Shown here: positions 1 through 7,760 of the stretch, one piece after another
Layout of the letters: each line of letters starts with the position of its first letter
Numbering within the stretch: position 1 is the stretch's first letter
Assembly: GCA_020719845.1 (NCBI GenBank)
Contig: DYPP01000001.1
Location: forward strand, 1 to 39,408
Direction of reading: 5' to 3'
From: Treponema denticola
GTDB taxonomy: Bacteria; Spirochaetota; Spirochaetia; Treponematales; Breznakiellaceae
DNA: 39,408 nt
The notes under the pieces: generated by a model
Seen by the model: only the letters and a program-made list of their open reading frames with translations
Told to the model about the DNA's origin: nothing
Databases searched by the model: none
Made by a program: the position numbers and the translations under genes

Positions 1-87
1 CCGAAGGGCTTGGCGTGGTTTGTGCCGAGCGAAGCGACAGCACAAACCATGACAACAGGAATTGTCAGGTTGAAGCAGTTGTTAGGC
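1..87 (-). repeat. Integron attC recombination site, left part outside window
   Basis: The site ends in the core box GTTAGGC at 81-87. Further in, the arms GGTTTGTGC (17-25) and GCACAAACC (40-48) form a perfect 9-bp stem. A GGTTGAAGC box at 69-77 matches the L' box of the second attC. The other core box must lie left of base 1, so this is only part of the site. It is the attC of the cassette holding the gene at 96-983, because that gene reads towards it on the minus strand. Its inner arms are identical to those of the attC at 1031-1147, as expected for a resident chromosomal integron whose cassettes share one attC family. Confidence 0.8.
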
Positions 88-95
88 GAAATTTT

Positions 96-983
96 CTATT
101 GCATTTCTTTTGCTGAATAATATGGAATTCCTTCTTGTGCTGCTTTTTCTATCTTTACTCTCAAGACTTCATCCAATGCTATTCTGCCTTCAAGAATATG
201 TATCAAATCTTCTCCAGTAAAAAAGATAATATTTCCCCTTCCGGCATATTCATTTATTACTTCCATCCTAAATCCATTTATTGAAAAAAACACTCCTCTT
301 GTTGATTCAAGCTTTGTGTCTACTTTTCTTTTAAAGCCACCTATTTCTTGTTCGTTAGGTTGATCCGCTCTCCATTTTGCCTCTACAAGATAATCAAAAG
401 CTTCAAATCTAAAATGACCATCTATTTGCTGTGTTTCAGTTTTATAAGATTTTCTATATTCCAATGAAAATATAGGAAATAAATCTGCTAAAATATCTTC
501 CAGAGAATATCCCGCCGCTTGACGATTAGGGTTTACAATACCATCCATAAACATTTTATGTAGTTTTTTCAATAAAATGGAACGTTCTTCAATTATCTTT
601 GCTCTTTCTGCAGCTATATTCTTTTTGCTTTCAGATTTTATTTTTTGTTCCTCAACAAATAAATCATTATCAACTGCTAATCGCTTTATTTCGCGTAAAT
701 TATTCAATGCAACATCAGGATTAGGCACATTGCTATCAGGTAGTTTTCTTAGTTTACATAACTCAGTCAATATTCTTTTTTGAATATCTAAACCATCTTC
801 TCTTTGATCAAGTTCATTCAATACAGACTTAATCCAGTTAAACTTATATTGATCTTTATATTTTGCTGCTATTTGCCTGGGTACACCAGAAGAAATCAAG
901 AATGCTTCCATTCCATCTTTGTAATAAAAACATGTTCCAAAGCACTGGATTATTTGGTTTCTGATTTCAAAAGGTAATGGCAT
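96..983 (-). CDS. Integron cassette gene: putative PD-(D/E)XK nuclease
   Basis: This 295-residue protein has a C-terminal restriction-endonuclease-like fold. A Glu in GYSLEDIL (about residue 162) is followed by D188 in QQIDG and E201-A-K203 in LVEAKWR, the D...ExK pattern of PD-(D/E)XK (Mrr-like) nucleases. Residues 1-85 form a separate helical domain of the kind found at the N-terminus of some defence or effector proteins, though I cannot name it. Residues 95-145 are charged and probably coiled coil. The start is set by an upstream CGGAGGT ribosome site (991-997). The gene is AT-rich and fills one integron cassette, so it was very likely acquired. A role in DNA defence is inference; the nuclease fold is fairly secure, the substrate unknown. 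Confidence 0.85.
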   Translation of the reverse strand: MPLPFEIRNQIIQCFGTCFYYKDGMEAFLISSGVPRQIAAKYKDQYKFNWIKSVLNELDQREDGLDIQKRILTELCKLRKLPDSNVPNPDVALNNLREIKRLAVDNDLFVEEQKIKSESKKNIAAERAKIIEERSILLKKLHKMFMDGIVNPNRQAAGYSLEDILADLFPIFSLEYRKSYKTETQQIDGHFRFEAFDYLVEAKWRADQPNEQEIGGFKRKVDTKLESTRGVFFSINGFRMEVINEYAGRGNIIFFTGEDLIHILEGRIALDEVLRVKIEKAAQEGIPYYSAKEMQ

Positions 984-1030
984 TTATCAAACCTCCGTAA
1001 AGGTAATTTCAATATGAGCGCGAAGCGTGT

Positions 1031-1147
1031 GCCTAACATACGCTTAACCGGTAGTGCGTCAATTGGCGCGGTTTGTGCATGAAGCGAGCGCTAGCGAGCA
1101 GCACAAACCGTGACAATAGCACTATCCGGTTGAAGCGATTGTTAGGC
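1031..1147 (-). repeat. Integron attC recombination site, complete
   Basis: This 117-bp imperfect palindrome starts with GCCTAAC (1031-1037, R'') and ends with GTTAGGC (1141-1147, R'). The next pair of arms, CGCTTAACCGG (1041-1051) and CCGGTTGAAGCG (1126-1137), pair except for one unpaired base, the extrahelical base that sets strand choice in attC sites. The inner arms GGTTTGTGC (1070-1078) and GCACAAACC (1101-1109) pair perfectly. The site separates the cassette ending with the 1142-1564 gene from the cassette carrying the 96-983 gene. The TAA stop of the 1142-1564 gene lies inside the core box. Confidence 0.93.
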
Positions 1148-1564
1148 GTTTTTCTTGACAAGTTCTAGCCATTGAATATTAAGCATATTTGCCTTTGTCG
1201 AAAGATTTTTTCTTTCTTCTTCACCCATTAAATCTAGTGCAATATTTAGCTCGCGTCGCAATCCATCAATATTACATTTTAGAGGCATTTCTTTAAATAT
1301 TATATACTCACAAAGAGCGTTCAACGACCTTTCTTGATTTTGCAATTCTAAAAAAGGCAATAATTCAATCCATAATACAATTTCATTTATAGGTAATTGG
1401 TTTACTAAATACCTAGATCCTAAAGCATTATACATAGCATTATGAAACAAATCTTCAGGCACTGAATGAAGAAGTGTTTTAGCGATTTTCTTATACGACA
1501 TTTTCATTGCTTCACGAATACCTTCTTCATTATTCGCATTTATGAGCAATTTAAAAAGCCCCAT
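1142..1564 (-). CDS. Integron cassette gene, unknown function (140 aa)
   Basis: I do not recognise this small, soluble, mostly helical protein. It has no signal peptide, membrane segment or obvious catalytic motif. It is rich in Leu, Asn and Glu. An AAGGAGG ribosome site (1570-1576) supports the ATG at 1564. The stop codon TAA is formed by the attC core box (GCCTAAC on the minus strand), common for cassette genes trimmed close to their recombination site. No attC lies between it and the gene at 1695-2615, so both appear to travel in one cassette. It could be an independent function or work with the secreted protein encoded upstream. Confidence 0.8.
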   Translation of the reverse strand: MGLFKLLINANNEEGIREAMKMSYKKIAKTLLHSVPEDLFHNAMYNALGSRYLVNQLPINEIVLWIELLPFLELQNQERSLNALCEYIIFKEMPLKCNIDGLRRELNIALDLMGEEERKNLSTKANMLNIQWLELVKKNA

Positions 1565-1694
1565 ACTGTCCTCCTTAATTCTATAGTACTATAAGCAATC
1601 TCAGAATAATATACGGCTACATTATTTCCTGTGGATAATGATAGCAATATTTTTACTATTCTTGGTTTAAAATAAAAGGTGAAGGCTGGTAACA
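1565..1694. other. Spacer inside cassette 1, no attC
   Basis: This AT-rich gap of 130 bases separates the two minus-strand genes of the first cassette. I searched both strands for the GTTAGGC/GCCTAAC core and found none, which is why the two genes are assigned to one cassette. TA-rich stretches that could act as a -10 element for the downstream gene are present, but no convincing -35/-10 pair stands out. Confidence 0.5.
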
Positions 1695-2615
1695 TTAATT
1701 CCATACCCATCTTGCCAAATAGTTTGCTCGTTGTTCTTTTGATAAAAAACTTTCAATGATTGCAGTTTCTCTTCTTTGACCAAAAAATATTACCCCATTA
1801 TTTTTATTCAATAAGATTTGATATACTAGATCATATAGAATATCTTGAGATTTTAAATAGAAAGTTATATTATCTAGTATCTTCCAATAAGAACCCAAAT
1901 GAATTACTTTAACTAATTCACCAGTATTCTCCAGTTGAGTTTTTTCATCAAGAACAGCATTTTCAATAGTATAATATAATGGAAGCATATTATTATTGTC
2001 TAAGCTTCGATACTGTTCATATGTACCTTTATCATAACCAGATAAAAGACCATATACAAGGAAAACATTAGATATCCCCCTACTTCGCGCCCATGTTTTT
2101 ATTGCAATTACTTCATCACTTTCCTTATACTTTTTTTCATCGTAGAAAATATTGGCTTTTTCTCTTTTTATTTGAAAAACATCACAAATAATGTTTGGAA
2201 TACCAACAATTGCAATTTCATTACTTTCAGAATTTGTTAAATACGTGTTTTGGTAAATAATTGAAGCGGTTTCTACATCGGTAATATGGATATCTATCAT
2301 CGCATACTCACCATTCCAAACAAAAGATGAAAAGAGCATATACTTGACATTTAGGATAGAACCAATTTGCGAACTTTGATTTGAATCGTAGACAAGATCG
2401 GATAAATTAAACTCAATATTCCTCAAGACTGCATCCATATTGGCGAGATCAACAACCTTATATCCCATACGTAATAGTTCTTTGGTAAAAGCACTATGAA
2501 ATTGCTGGTTTCTTTCAGGCTTAAATCCTGTGAGCTGGATTGGCATTACTGCCATGGTTTGAGCCGATAAATTCATACATATTATGGTTATTAATATGAA
2601 AAAGACTGATCTCAT
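1695..2615 (-). CDS. Integron cassette gene: secreted TolB/CsgG-like protein
   Basis: The product is 306 residues. Residues 1-18 form a signal peptide (hydrophobic run ending LSAQ). Residues 20-130 resemble the N-terminal TolB/CsgG/FlgO-type domain common in spirochaete envelope proteins: a strand containing AVMPIQ, a helix with a GYKVVD strand, then an LNVKYMLFSSF segment and a strand-rich ITDVETASIIYQN stretch. Residues 150-306 are unassigned. An AAGGAGG ribosome site (2622-2628) fixes the start. It is the first gene after the putative attI site, the best expressed cassette position if the promoter lies there. A periplasmic or envelope location is likely. The domain call rests on pattern recognition and the function is unknown. 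Confidence 0.82.
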   Translation of the reverse strand: MRSVFFILITIICMNLSAQTMAVMPIQLTGFKPERNQQFHSAFTKELLRMGYKVVDLANMDAVLRNIEFNLSDLVYDSNQSSQIGSILNVKYMLFSSFVWNGEYAMIDIHITDVETASIIYQNTYLTNSESNEIAIVGIPNIICDVFQIKREKANIFYDEKKYKESDEVIAIKTWARSRGISNVFLVYGLLSGYDKGTYEQYRSLDNNNMLPLYYTIENAVLDEKTQLENTGELVKVIHLGSYWKILDNITFYLKSQDILYDLVYQILLNKNNGVIFFGQRRETAIIESFLSKEQRANYLARWVWN

Positions 2616-2705
2616 TACAGGCCTCCTTAAGAAATTAATTCTACTTCAAGGTATTATTGGTTGTTTTGATGTATTTTATGTTGATCCTAATAGCCCGAAG
2701 GGTCC

Positions 2706-2780
2706 GCCTAACATTTATTATCCCGTTCTTGCCATGCCGCTGAATAAATCTTTGCTTCAGTCTATTCTTACCGGTATGGG
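2706..2780 (-). other. Candidate integron attI site
   Basis: A single core box, GTTAGGC on the minus strand (2706-2712), lies between the integrase stop codon and the first cassette gene. No paired R'' box or palindrome accompanies it, as expected of an attI rather than an attC. Cassette 1 would run from this core leftwards to the core at 1031-1037. The outer limit towards the integrase is a guess from typical attI size. Placing attI on the 3' side of intI matches the reversed layout reported for the Treponema denticola integron. Confidence 0.6.
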
Positions 2781-2784
2781 CTAA

Positions 2785-2813
2785 ATTATAGTCGATGAAT
2801 CACCGAAAGGGAA
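2785..2813 (-). promoter_or_regulatory. Candidate cassette promoter (Pc)
   Basis: A perfect TATAAT lies on the minus strand at 2790-2785, pointing through attI into the cassettes. At 17-bp spacing the -35 position reads TTCCCT (2813-2808), which is poor. The location between the integrase gene and attI is where a cassette promoter is needed in this reversed layout. The call rests on the -10 box and position only. Confidence 0.35.
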
Positions 2814-2843
2814 GTCAGTTATCATATTTTACAGGATATTGTT

Positions 2844-2859
2844 CCAGCTACTTAGCTGG
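2844..2859. other. Small inverted repeat after the integrase gene
   Basis: CCAGCT (2844-2849) and AGCTGG (2854-2859) form a 6-bp stem with a 4-base loop, 30 bases beyond the integrase stop codon. There is no T-run on the minus strand, so it is a weak terminator candidate at best. It could also be part of an integrase binding region near attI. Confidence 0.3.
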
Positions 2860-2888
2860 TTCGTATAAACTGCCCAAAAAGTGGTTCT

Positions 2889-4169
2889 TTACAGGCCGTC
2901 GGCGGGGCTGAGGACGCCGGAGGGGCCGCGGTTGAGGACGTGGGTATAGATCATGGTGGTTTTGACGTCGCTGTGGCCTAGCAGTTCCTGGATGGTGCGG
3001 ATGTCGTGGCCGCTTTCCAGCAGGTGGGTGGCAAAAGAGTGGCGGAAGCTGTGGCAGCTGATCCGTTTTTGCAGGCCCGTGGATAGGACGGCGGCGTGCA
3101 CGGCCCGTTGTTGCAGGGATGCGTCCATGTGGTGGCGGCCTTGCTTGCCGGTGGCGGGATCCAGCCAGCGTTTTTCCTGGGGAAATACCCACTGCCAGCG
3201 CCAATCGACGGCGTCGTTGGGATACTTCTTGTCCAGGGCGTCGGGCATGAGTACGCGGCCCCAACCGTCGGCCAGATCCTGGTCATGGATTTTCTTGATC
3301 TGGACCAGGTGGGTTTTGAGCGCCTCCTTGACGCTTTGGGGCAGCATGGTGCGGCGGTCTTTGGCGCCTTTGCCGTTGCGGATCAGAATTTCGTTGCGGC
3401 CAAAATCGATATCCTGCACCCGGAGTTCCAGGCACTCGGACAGGCGCATTCCGGTGCCGTACATGAGTCGCGCGGCCAGGCGCTTGTCGCCCTGCAGGTG
3501 TTCCAGCACGGCGCGGACTTCGTCCCGGCTCATGACGACCGGCAGGCGGATCGGTTTGACGGCCCGGATGACGGCTCCCAATTCGGCCGGGGGGCGGCGC
3601 AGGACCTGCCGGAACAGAAAAAGCAGGGCGGCCAGGGCCTGGTTCTGGGTGGAGGCGCTGACCTTCTCTTTGACCGCCAGGGCGGACAGGAACAGGTTGA
3701 TGTCTTTTTCGTCCAGGGACTTCAGGTTGGGGTCCCGGCGGTCCGTTATACCGTGCCCGGCCAGAAAGCGGTCTGCCCAGGCGCTGTAGGATTTTATGGT
3801 CCGCGGACTGTAATGCCGGGCTTCGAGGGCTTCGCGGTATTCGTCCCGGAGCGTAGGGTTTGCCGCGGAGGGCGCCATGGCGGGTGGGGCCACGACAGGC
3901 ATAGCGGCGGGCTTGGTGGCGGGCGCCAGGGAGGGCGCGGCGGCGGGGGACGCAGCGTCTTGAATTCCGGCAAGATTGAAGAGTTCCGTCGCGTAGAGCG
4001 CCCGCAGCAGCGCCTGGGCTTGCGCCGGGTTGTTGGGCAGGGTCCAGGTTTTGTTGTCCGGTTGCCAGCGGCGGAGGGGCAGGGTCCGCATGGCGGTGAG
4101 CAGGACGGGATCATAGGGGAGGGTGACGGAAATGGAGTGCGGGATCGTAAAGTCGATTTTGACTTGCAT
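2889..4169 (-). CDS. intI: Integron integrase IntI with extra N-terminal domain
   Basis: This is a tyrosine recombinase of 426 residues, about 90 longer than typical IntI. The catalytic set is complete: R242 (TGMRLSE), K267, H373 and R376 (HSFRHS), H399 (LLGHSD) and Y408 (MIYTHV). An insertion before box II, with [11 protein letters not shown] and a RHHMD segment, is the IntI-specific region needed for attC binding, separating it from XerC/D. Residues 1-68 form an added strand-rich domain ([15 protein letters not shown]) resembling small HARP-like N-terminal domains of some recombinases, joined by an Ala/Pro linker (70-105). I chose the ATG at 4169, with a purine-rich AAGGAC upstream; a longer reading to 4349 is possible but looks like GC-rich leader. 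The gene reads towards its cassettes, opposite to class 1 integrons. Confidence 0.94.
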   Translation of the reverse strand: MQVKIDFTIPHSISVTLPYDPVLLTAMRTLPLRRWQPDNKTWTLPNNPAQAQALLRALYATELFNLAGIQDAASPAAAPSLAPATKPAAMPVVAPPAMAPSAANPTLRDEYREALEARHYSPRTIKSYSAWADRFLAGHGITDRRDPNLKSLDEKDINLFLSALAVKEKVSASTQNQALAALLFLFRQVLRRPPAELGAVIRAVKPIRLPVVMSRDEVRAVLEHLQGDKRLAARLMYGTGMRLSECLELRVQDIDFGRNEILIRNGKGAKDRRTMLPQSVKEALKTHLVQIKKIHDQDLADGWGRVLMPDALDKKYPNDAVDWRWQWVFPQEKRWLDPATGKQGRHHMDASLQQRAVHAAVLSTGLQKRISCHSFRHSFATHLLESGHDIRTIQELLGHSDVKTTMIYTHVLNRGPSGVLSPADGL

Positions 4170-4550
4170 GGGCGCTTGTCCTTCTGGGGTAATTGAATAA
4201 CCCCCGGTATCCCGGGGTTTCCGACCCGGGCTTGGGGGGTGCCGGAGGCTCCCGACGCAGGAGGAGCCGGAGGCAGGGGGAGCCGCGGCGTGGGGGCGGC
4301 GCAAACGGGTGGGCGCCGGCTTGGTCGATGCTCTCTGCGCCCCCTCCATAATGAACTAAATGGAGAAGAAATACATAATAAACATAATGGAGTTCCTGTA
4401 TTTTCTGGGGACTAAAGGTCTTCTAAAAAAAGGGGGAAGGTAAAAAAAGCACCCCGACAGCCGCCGAAACAGGCTTGCCCGGGTGGACCGGAACCGGATG
4501 ACTCCGCTCATGTAAACCCAAGTATAGCCCACTCCGGGCGCTTGTAAAGG
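4170..4550. other. Intergenic region upstream of intI
   Basis: This 381-base gap has a GC-rich part (4200-4345, with CCCGGG repeats forming short stems) and an AT-rich part (about 4345-4450, with A-runs). The AT-rich part is the likely home of the integrase promoter, but I see no clear -35/-10 pair. The 88-codon minus-strand frame entering from 4689 is a shadow of the helicase gene end. I see no RNA gene here. Confidence 0.5.
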
Positions 4551-6563
4551 CTAATCCGCGGTTTTTGCGAATTTGTCCTTGATGCGGGCAAAGTAGTCCG
4601 CCGCTTCGTCGGCGGTTTCGACGGCGTCGTCCTCGTGGTACTCGACCAGATGCTCGGGGATCTCGGCCAGGAAGGGGGAGGGGGCGCATTCGACGACGCT
4701 CTGCAGGTGGCGGCGTTGCTTGCAGCTGGTGATGAACAGCTTGTCCCGGGCCCGGGTGATGGCGACGTAGAAAAGGCGCCGTTCTTCTTCCACGTTGCCG
4801 TCCCCTTCCTCCAGGCTGCGGGCGTGGGGGATGAGTCCGGCTTCGGCGCCGGCGATGAACACGACGGGGAATTCCAGCCCCTTGGAGGCGTGGATGGTCA
4901 TGAGGTTGACTTTGCCCTTGCCGGCGTCCTCGTTGCCGTCGTCCCGGGTGATCAGGCTGATCCGGTTGAGGTAGGGGAAAAGGGTGGGATCGAAGTTGTC
5001 CGGGTCTTTTTCCCAGCTTTCGATGGACTGGATCAGGTAGTCGATGTTGAGGAACTTCCAGCGGGCGGCTTTTTCGTTCTTGTTGTTGTCGCTGACCAGG
5101 TAGCTCCAGTAGTCGATGTTGTCCACCAGGGCGCGCACTTTTTTGGAAAGTCCTTTCTTGCCGAGCATTTCGCTGCGGTAGTATTCGATCAGCGTGATGA
5201 AGGCGTCCACGTCGACCCGGCCTTTTTCCGGAAACAGCGTGTCCGGCGCGAAGCGGAGTTTGGCCAGGGCGTCCCAGATGGGGGTGCGGTTTTTTTTGGC
5301 CAGGTCGCTGACCTGCTGGATGCTGGTTTTGCCGATGCCCCGGCGGGGGGTGTTGATGATGCGCAGCAGGTTGACGTCGTCGTCCGGGTTGGCGATGACC
5401 CGCAGGTAGCTGATGACGTCCTTGATTTCTTTGCGCTGAAAAAAGCTGGTGCCGCCGGAGACGCGGTAGGGGATGTTTTCGGCCAAAAAGGCTTCTTCGA
5501 TGTGCCGGGTCATGGAATTGGTGCGGATCAGGACGCCGAAATCGTCGTACTTGCGCCTTTCCTTCATCATGATGGCTTTGACCCGTTCGGCGATGAAGTC
5601 GGCCTCGTCGCTTTCGTTTTCCGGATGAAAGACTTCGATCGGTTTGCCTTCGCCGTTGCCGGACCAGAGGTTTTTTTCTTTGCGGTTGGTGTTGTTGGCG
5701 ATGACGCCGTTGGCGGCTTCCAGGATGGTGCTGGTGGAACGGTAGTTCTGCTCCAGCTTGATTTCCGCCAGGCCGGGGAAATCGGTCTCGAAGGTGACGA
5801 TGTTTTCATAGCTGGCGCCGCGCCAGGAATAGATGGACTGGTCGTCGTCGCCGACGACGCAGACGTTGCGGTCCGCCAGCAGGCGCATCATGCGGTACTG
5901 GGTGGTGCTGGTGTCCTGGAACTCGTCCACCATCAGGTAGCGGAAGCGTTCCCGGTAGCCGGAAAGGGTTTCCGGGTATTCCTCGAACAGGCGGATGGGC
6001 AGGACCAGCAGGTCGTCGAAATCGACGGCGTTGTAGATCTTGAGGCTGGCCTGGTAGTTCTGGTATACCCGCTCGTATTCGTCGTTGGCCCCGGCGCCCC
6101 AGGCCGCCAGGCCGATCTTGACGTTGGAGAACAGCTGGCCGATTTTGTACAGGTCCAGGGTTTCGGTGGATAGGCCGCATTCCCGGACGCAGTCCTTGAT
6201 CAGCTGGTTGCGGTCCGTCTCGTCGTAGATGGAAAAATTGGACCGGTAGCCCAGGGCTTCGATGTGTTCCCGCAGGATCTTGACGCCGAAGGCGTGGAAG
6301 GTGCCGATGGTCAGGTTCTGCAGTTTTTTGCCCGTCAGTTCCCGTACCCGTTCCTGCATTTCCCGGGCCGCCTTGTTGGTGAAGGTCAGGGCCAGGATGG
6401 CCGACTGGGAGATGCCCTTTTCCAGCATGTGGGCGATGCGGAAGGTGATGACCCGGGTTTTGCCCGAACCGGCGCCGGCGATGATCAGCACCGGTCCGTC
6501 GACGGTGGTGACCGCCCGGATTTGGGGTTCGTTGAGTTCCTGTTCAAAATTGAGCGTGGACAT
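4551..6563 (-). CDS. UvrD/Rep/PcrA-family superfamily 1 DNA helicase
   Basis: This 670-residue ATP-dependent 3'-5' DNA helicase acts in replication restart or repair. Walker A is AGAGSGKTRV near residue 30, followed by TFTNKAAREM (motif Ia), DEFQDT (motif II), GDDDQSIYSWRGA (motif III), QNYRS (motif IV), MTIHASKGLEFPVVF (motif V) and VAITRARDKL (motif VI). The stretch GGTSFFQRKEIKD is closest to Rep, while other parts resemble PcrA, so I leave the symbol open. It lacks the long C-terminal tail of PcrA/UvrD. The start lies 10 bases after the stop of the upstream membrane-protein gene, suggesting an operon with 6574-7053 and rdgB. The integrase gene downstream is separated by 381 bases and is probably independent. 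Confidence 0.96.
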   Translation of the reverse strand: MSTLNFEQELNEPQIRAVTTVDGPVLIIAGAGSGKTRVITFRIAHMLEKGISQSAILALTFTNKAAREMQERVRELTGKKLQNLTIGTFHAFGVKILREHIEALGYRSNFSIYDETDRNQLIKDCVRECGLSTETLDLYKIGQLFSNVKIGLAAWGAGANDEYERVYQNYQASLKIYNAVDFDDLLVLPIRLFEEYPETLSGYRERFRYLMVDEFQDTSTTQYRMMRLLADRNVCVVGDDDQSIYSWRGASYENIVTFETDFPGLAEIKLEQNYRSTSTILEAANGVIANNTNRKEKNLWSGNGEGKPIEVFHPENESDEADFIAERVKAIMMKERRKYDDFGVLIRTNSMTRHIEEAFLAENIPYRVSGGTSFFQRKEIKDVISYLRVIANPDDDVNLLRIINTPRRGIGKTSIQQVSDLAKKNRTPIWDALAKLRFAPDTLFPEKGRVDVDAFITLIEYYRSEMLGKKGLSKKVRALVDNIDYWSYLVSDNNKNEKAARWKFLNIDYLIQSIESWEKDPDNFDPTLFPYLNRISLITRDDGNEDAGKGKVNLMTIHASKGLEFPVVFIAGAEAGLIPHARSLEEGDGNVEEERRLFYVAITRARDKLFITSCKQRRHLQSVVECAPSPFLAEIPEHLVEYHEDDAVETADEAADYFARIKDKFAKTAD

Positions 6564-6573
6564 GCGGCGCCGA

Positions 6574-7053
6574 CTATACCCGTTTGACGAAAATTTCGAA
6601 GGCGCCGATACCCAGCAGCATGACCGCCGTGACGATGGCCCCGGCGCCCATGACGCCCAGCATGACCGCCAGCATGGTTTTACGCTTGTCGATGCCCAGC
6701 ACCCAGGCTCCCAGGGTGCCCGTCCAGGCGCCGGTGACCGGCAGGGGGATGGCGACGAAGACGGCGATGCCGATCCAGCCCCAGCGTTCCACTTCCGTGT
6801 GGATCTTGCCCCGGGCCCGTTCCAGGAAGTAATCGAAAAAGCGGCGGTACCAGGATAGGCGCAGGAACAGCCGGTGGAAAGTGGAAAGGAAGATCCAGCA
6901 GGCGGGGGCCACCAGGGCGTTGAGGGAGACGGTGTAGACGTAGGCCCAGCGCCAGTCCATGCCCTGGGAAAGAGCGTAGGGCAGGGCCCCCCGGAGTTCG
7001 GAAATGGGCAAAAACGACAAAAAGGCGGTCCAGAAGAGGGTGTTGATCGGCAT
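6574..7053 (-). CDS. Small multidrug export-like membrane protein (COG2426 type)
   Basis: The product is 159 residues with about four membrane segments. It matches the small multi-drug export family: an N-terminal FLPISELRGALPYA motif, a middle amphipathic region (RRFFDYFLERARGKIHTEVERWG kept in family members in outline) and a conserved IPLPVTGAWTGTLGAW stretch before the last segments. The family lies in the inner membrane; its substrate is not established. A GGGAG ribosome site precedes the ATG. It sits 14 bases after rdgB and 10 before the helicase gene, probably as one transcript. Confidence 0.88.
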   Translation of the reverse strand: MPINTLFWTAFLSFLPISELRGALPYALSQGMDWRWAYVYTVSLNALVAPACWIFLSTFHRLFLRLSWYRRFFDYFLERARGKIHTEVERWGWIGIAVFVAIPLPVTGAWTGTLGAWVLGIDKRKTMLAVMLGVMGAGAIVTAVMLLGIGAFEIFVKRV

Positions 7054-7067
7054 AGGCTCCCGTTATA

Positions 7068-7670
7068 TCAGAAATCGGGCGTGTAGGCCAGATCGGCCAG
7101 GACGGCCGCCAGGCGGCGGCCCGCCTTGCCGCGATGGCTGAGTTGGTTCTTTTTCTCGTCCGGCAGTTCGGCTACGCTGCAGGCGTATTCCGGGAGGTAC
7201 AGGATCGGATCGTAGCCGAATCCCGCGCTGCCCCGTCCGGCGGGCAGGATTTCGCCTTCCAGCGTTTCCTGGGCCACAAAAAATCGATCCGGACTCAACA
7301 TCAGGACCATGGAACAGACAAAACGCGCCGTTCGTATCGGATTGGCGCCCAGTTCCTGCACCAGCAAGTTGTTCCGTTCGGCGGAATCCAGTTTTTTGCC
7401 CACGTCGGCACCGTAGCGGGCGGAAAAGATGCCCGGCCGGCCGTCCAGGGCGTCCACGCAGAGACCCGAATCGTCGGCGATGACCGGTTCTTTGACCAGC
7501 TCGTACAGCGCCCGGGCCTTGATCAGGGCATTATCCAGGAAGCTGGCTCCGGTCTCTTCCGGATCGAAGGGGATCCCCACCTCGCCGGGCAGCAGCAGGG
7601 TGTGCCCGGCCAGAATGGCCTGCAGTTCCCTTTTCTTGTGCCCATTGCCCGAAGCAAACCACAGTTTCAT
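7068..7670 (-). CDS. rdgB: dITP/XTP pyrophosphatase (RdgB/HAM1 family)
   Basis: This enzyme removes non-canonical purine nucleotides (dITP, XTP, ITP) from the nucleotide pool by hydrolysis to the monophosphate. Family motifs are clear across its 200 residues: the N-terminal ASGNGHKKREL, a SFLDNALIKARAL segment, ADDSGLCVDALDGRPGIFSARY (metal and base binding), GFGYDPILYLPEY, and the closing LSHRGKAGRRL. It is the first gene of a minus-strand group with the membrane protein and helicase. It is divergent from the methyltransferase-kinase gene across a 90-base gap that should hold both promoters. Confidence 0.97.
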   Translation of the reverse strand: MKLWFASGNGHKKRELQAILAGHTLLLPGEVGIPFDPEETGASFLDNALIKARALYELVKEPVIADDSGLCVDALDGRPGIFSARYGADVGKKLDSAERNNLLVQELGANPIRTARFVCSMVLMLSPDRFFVAQETLEGEILPAGRGSAGFGYDPILYLPEYACSVAELPDEKKNQLSHRGKAGRRLAAVLADLAYTPDF

Positions 7671-7760
7671 GCGCGGATACTACTACGTCCCCGGGATAAT
7701 AGAAAAGGGCTTTCCCGCGGCCTTGTGCAGGGGTGGCCGGCGGAGTAAAATTGAATCCAG

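Noticed and set aside
2584-2784. Small plus-strand frame of 66 codons across the cassette 1 start and attI
   Set aside because: It runs antisense through the signal peptide region, ribosome site and recombination core of the cassette and has no ribosome site of its own.
3096-4196. Plus-strand frame of 366 codons opposite intI
   Set aside because: The integrase on the other strand has all catalytic residues. This frame is Gly/Gln/Val-rich without motifs.
4170-4349. Longer integrase reading from an ATG at 4349
   Set aside because: The extra 60 residues are Pro/Arg/Ser-rich and look like translated GC-rich leader. The ATG at 4169 has a better ribosome site and begins the structured domain.
4635-6173. 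Long plus-strand open frame (512 codons) opposite the helicase gene
   Set aside because: It is antisense to a clear Rep/PcrA-type helicase. Its product is Gly/Asp/Val-rich without motifs, as expected from GC-rich antisense frames.
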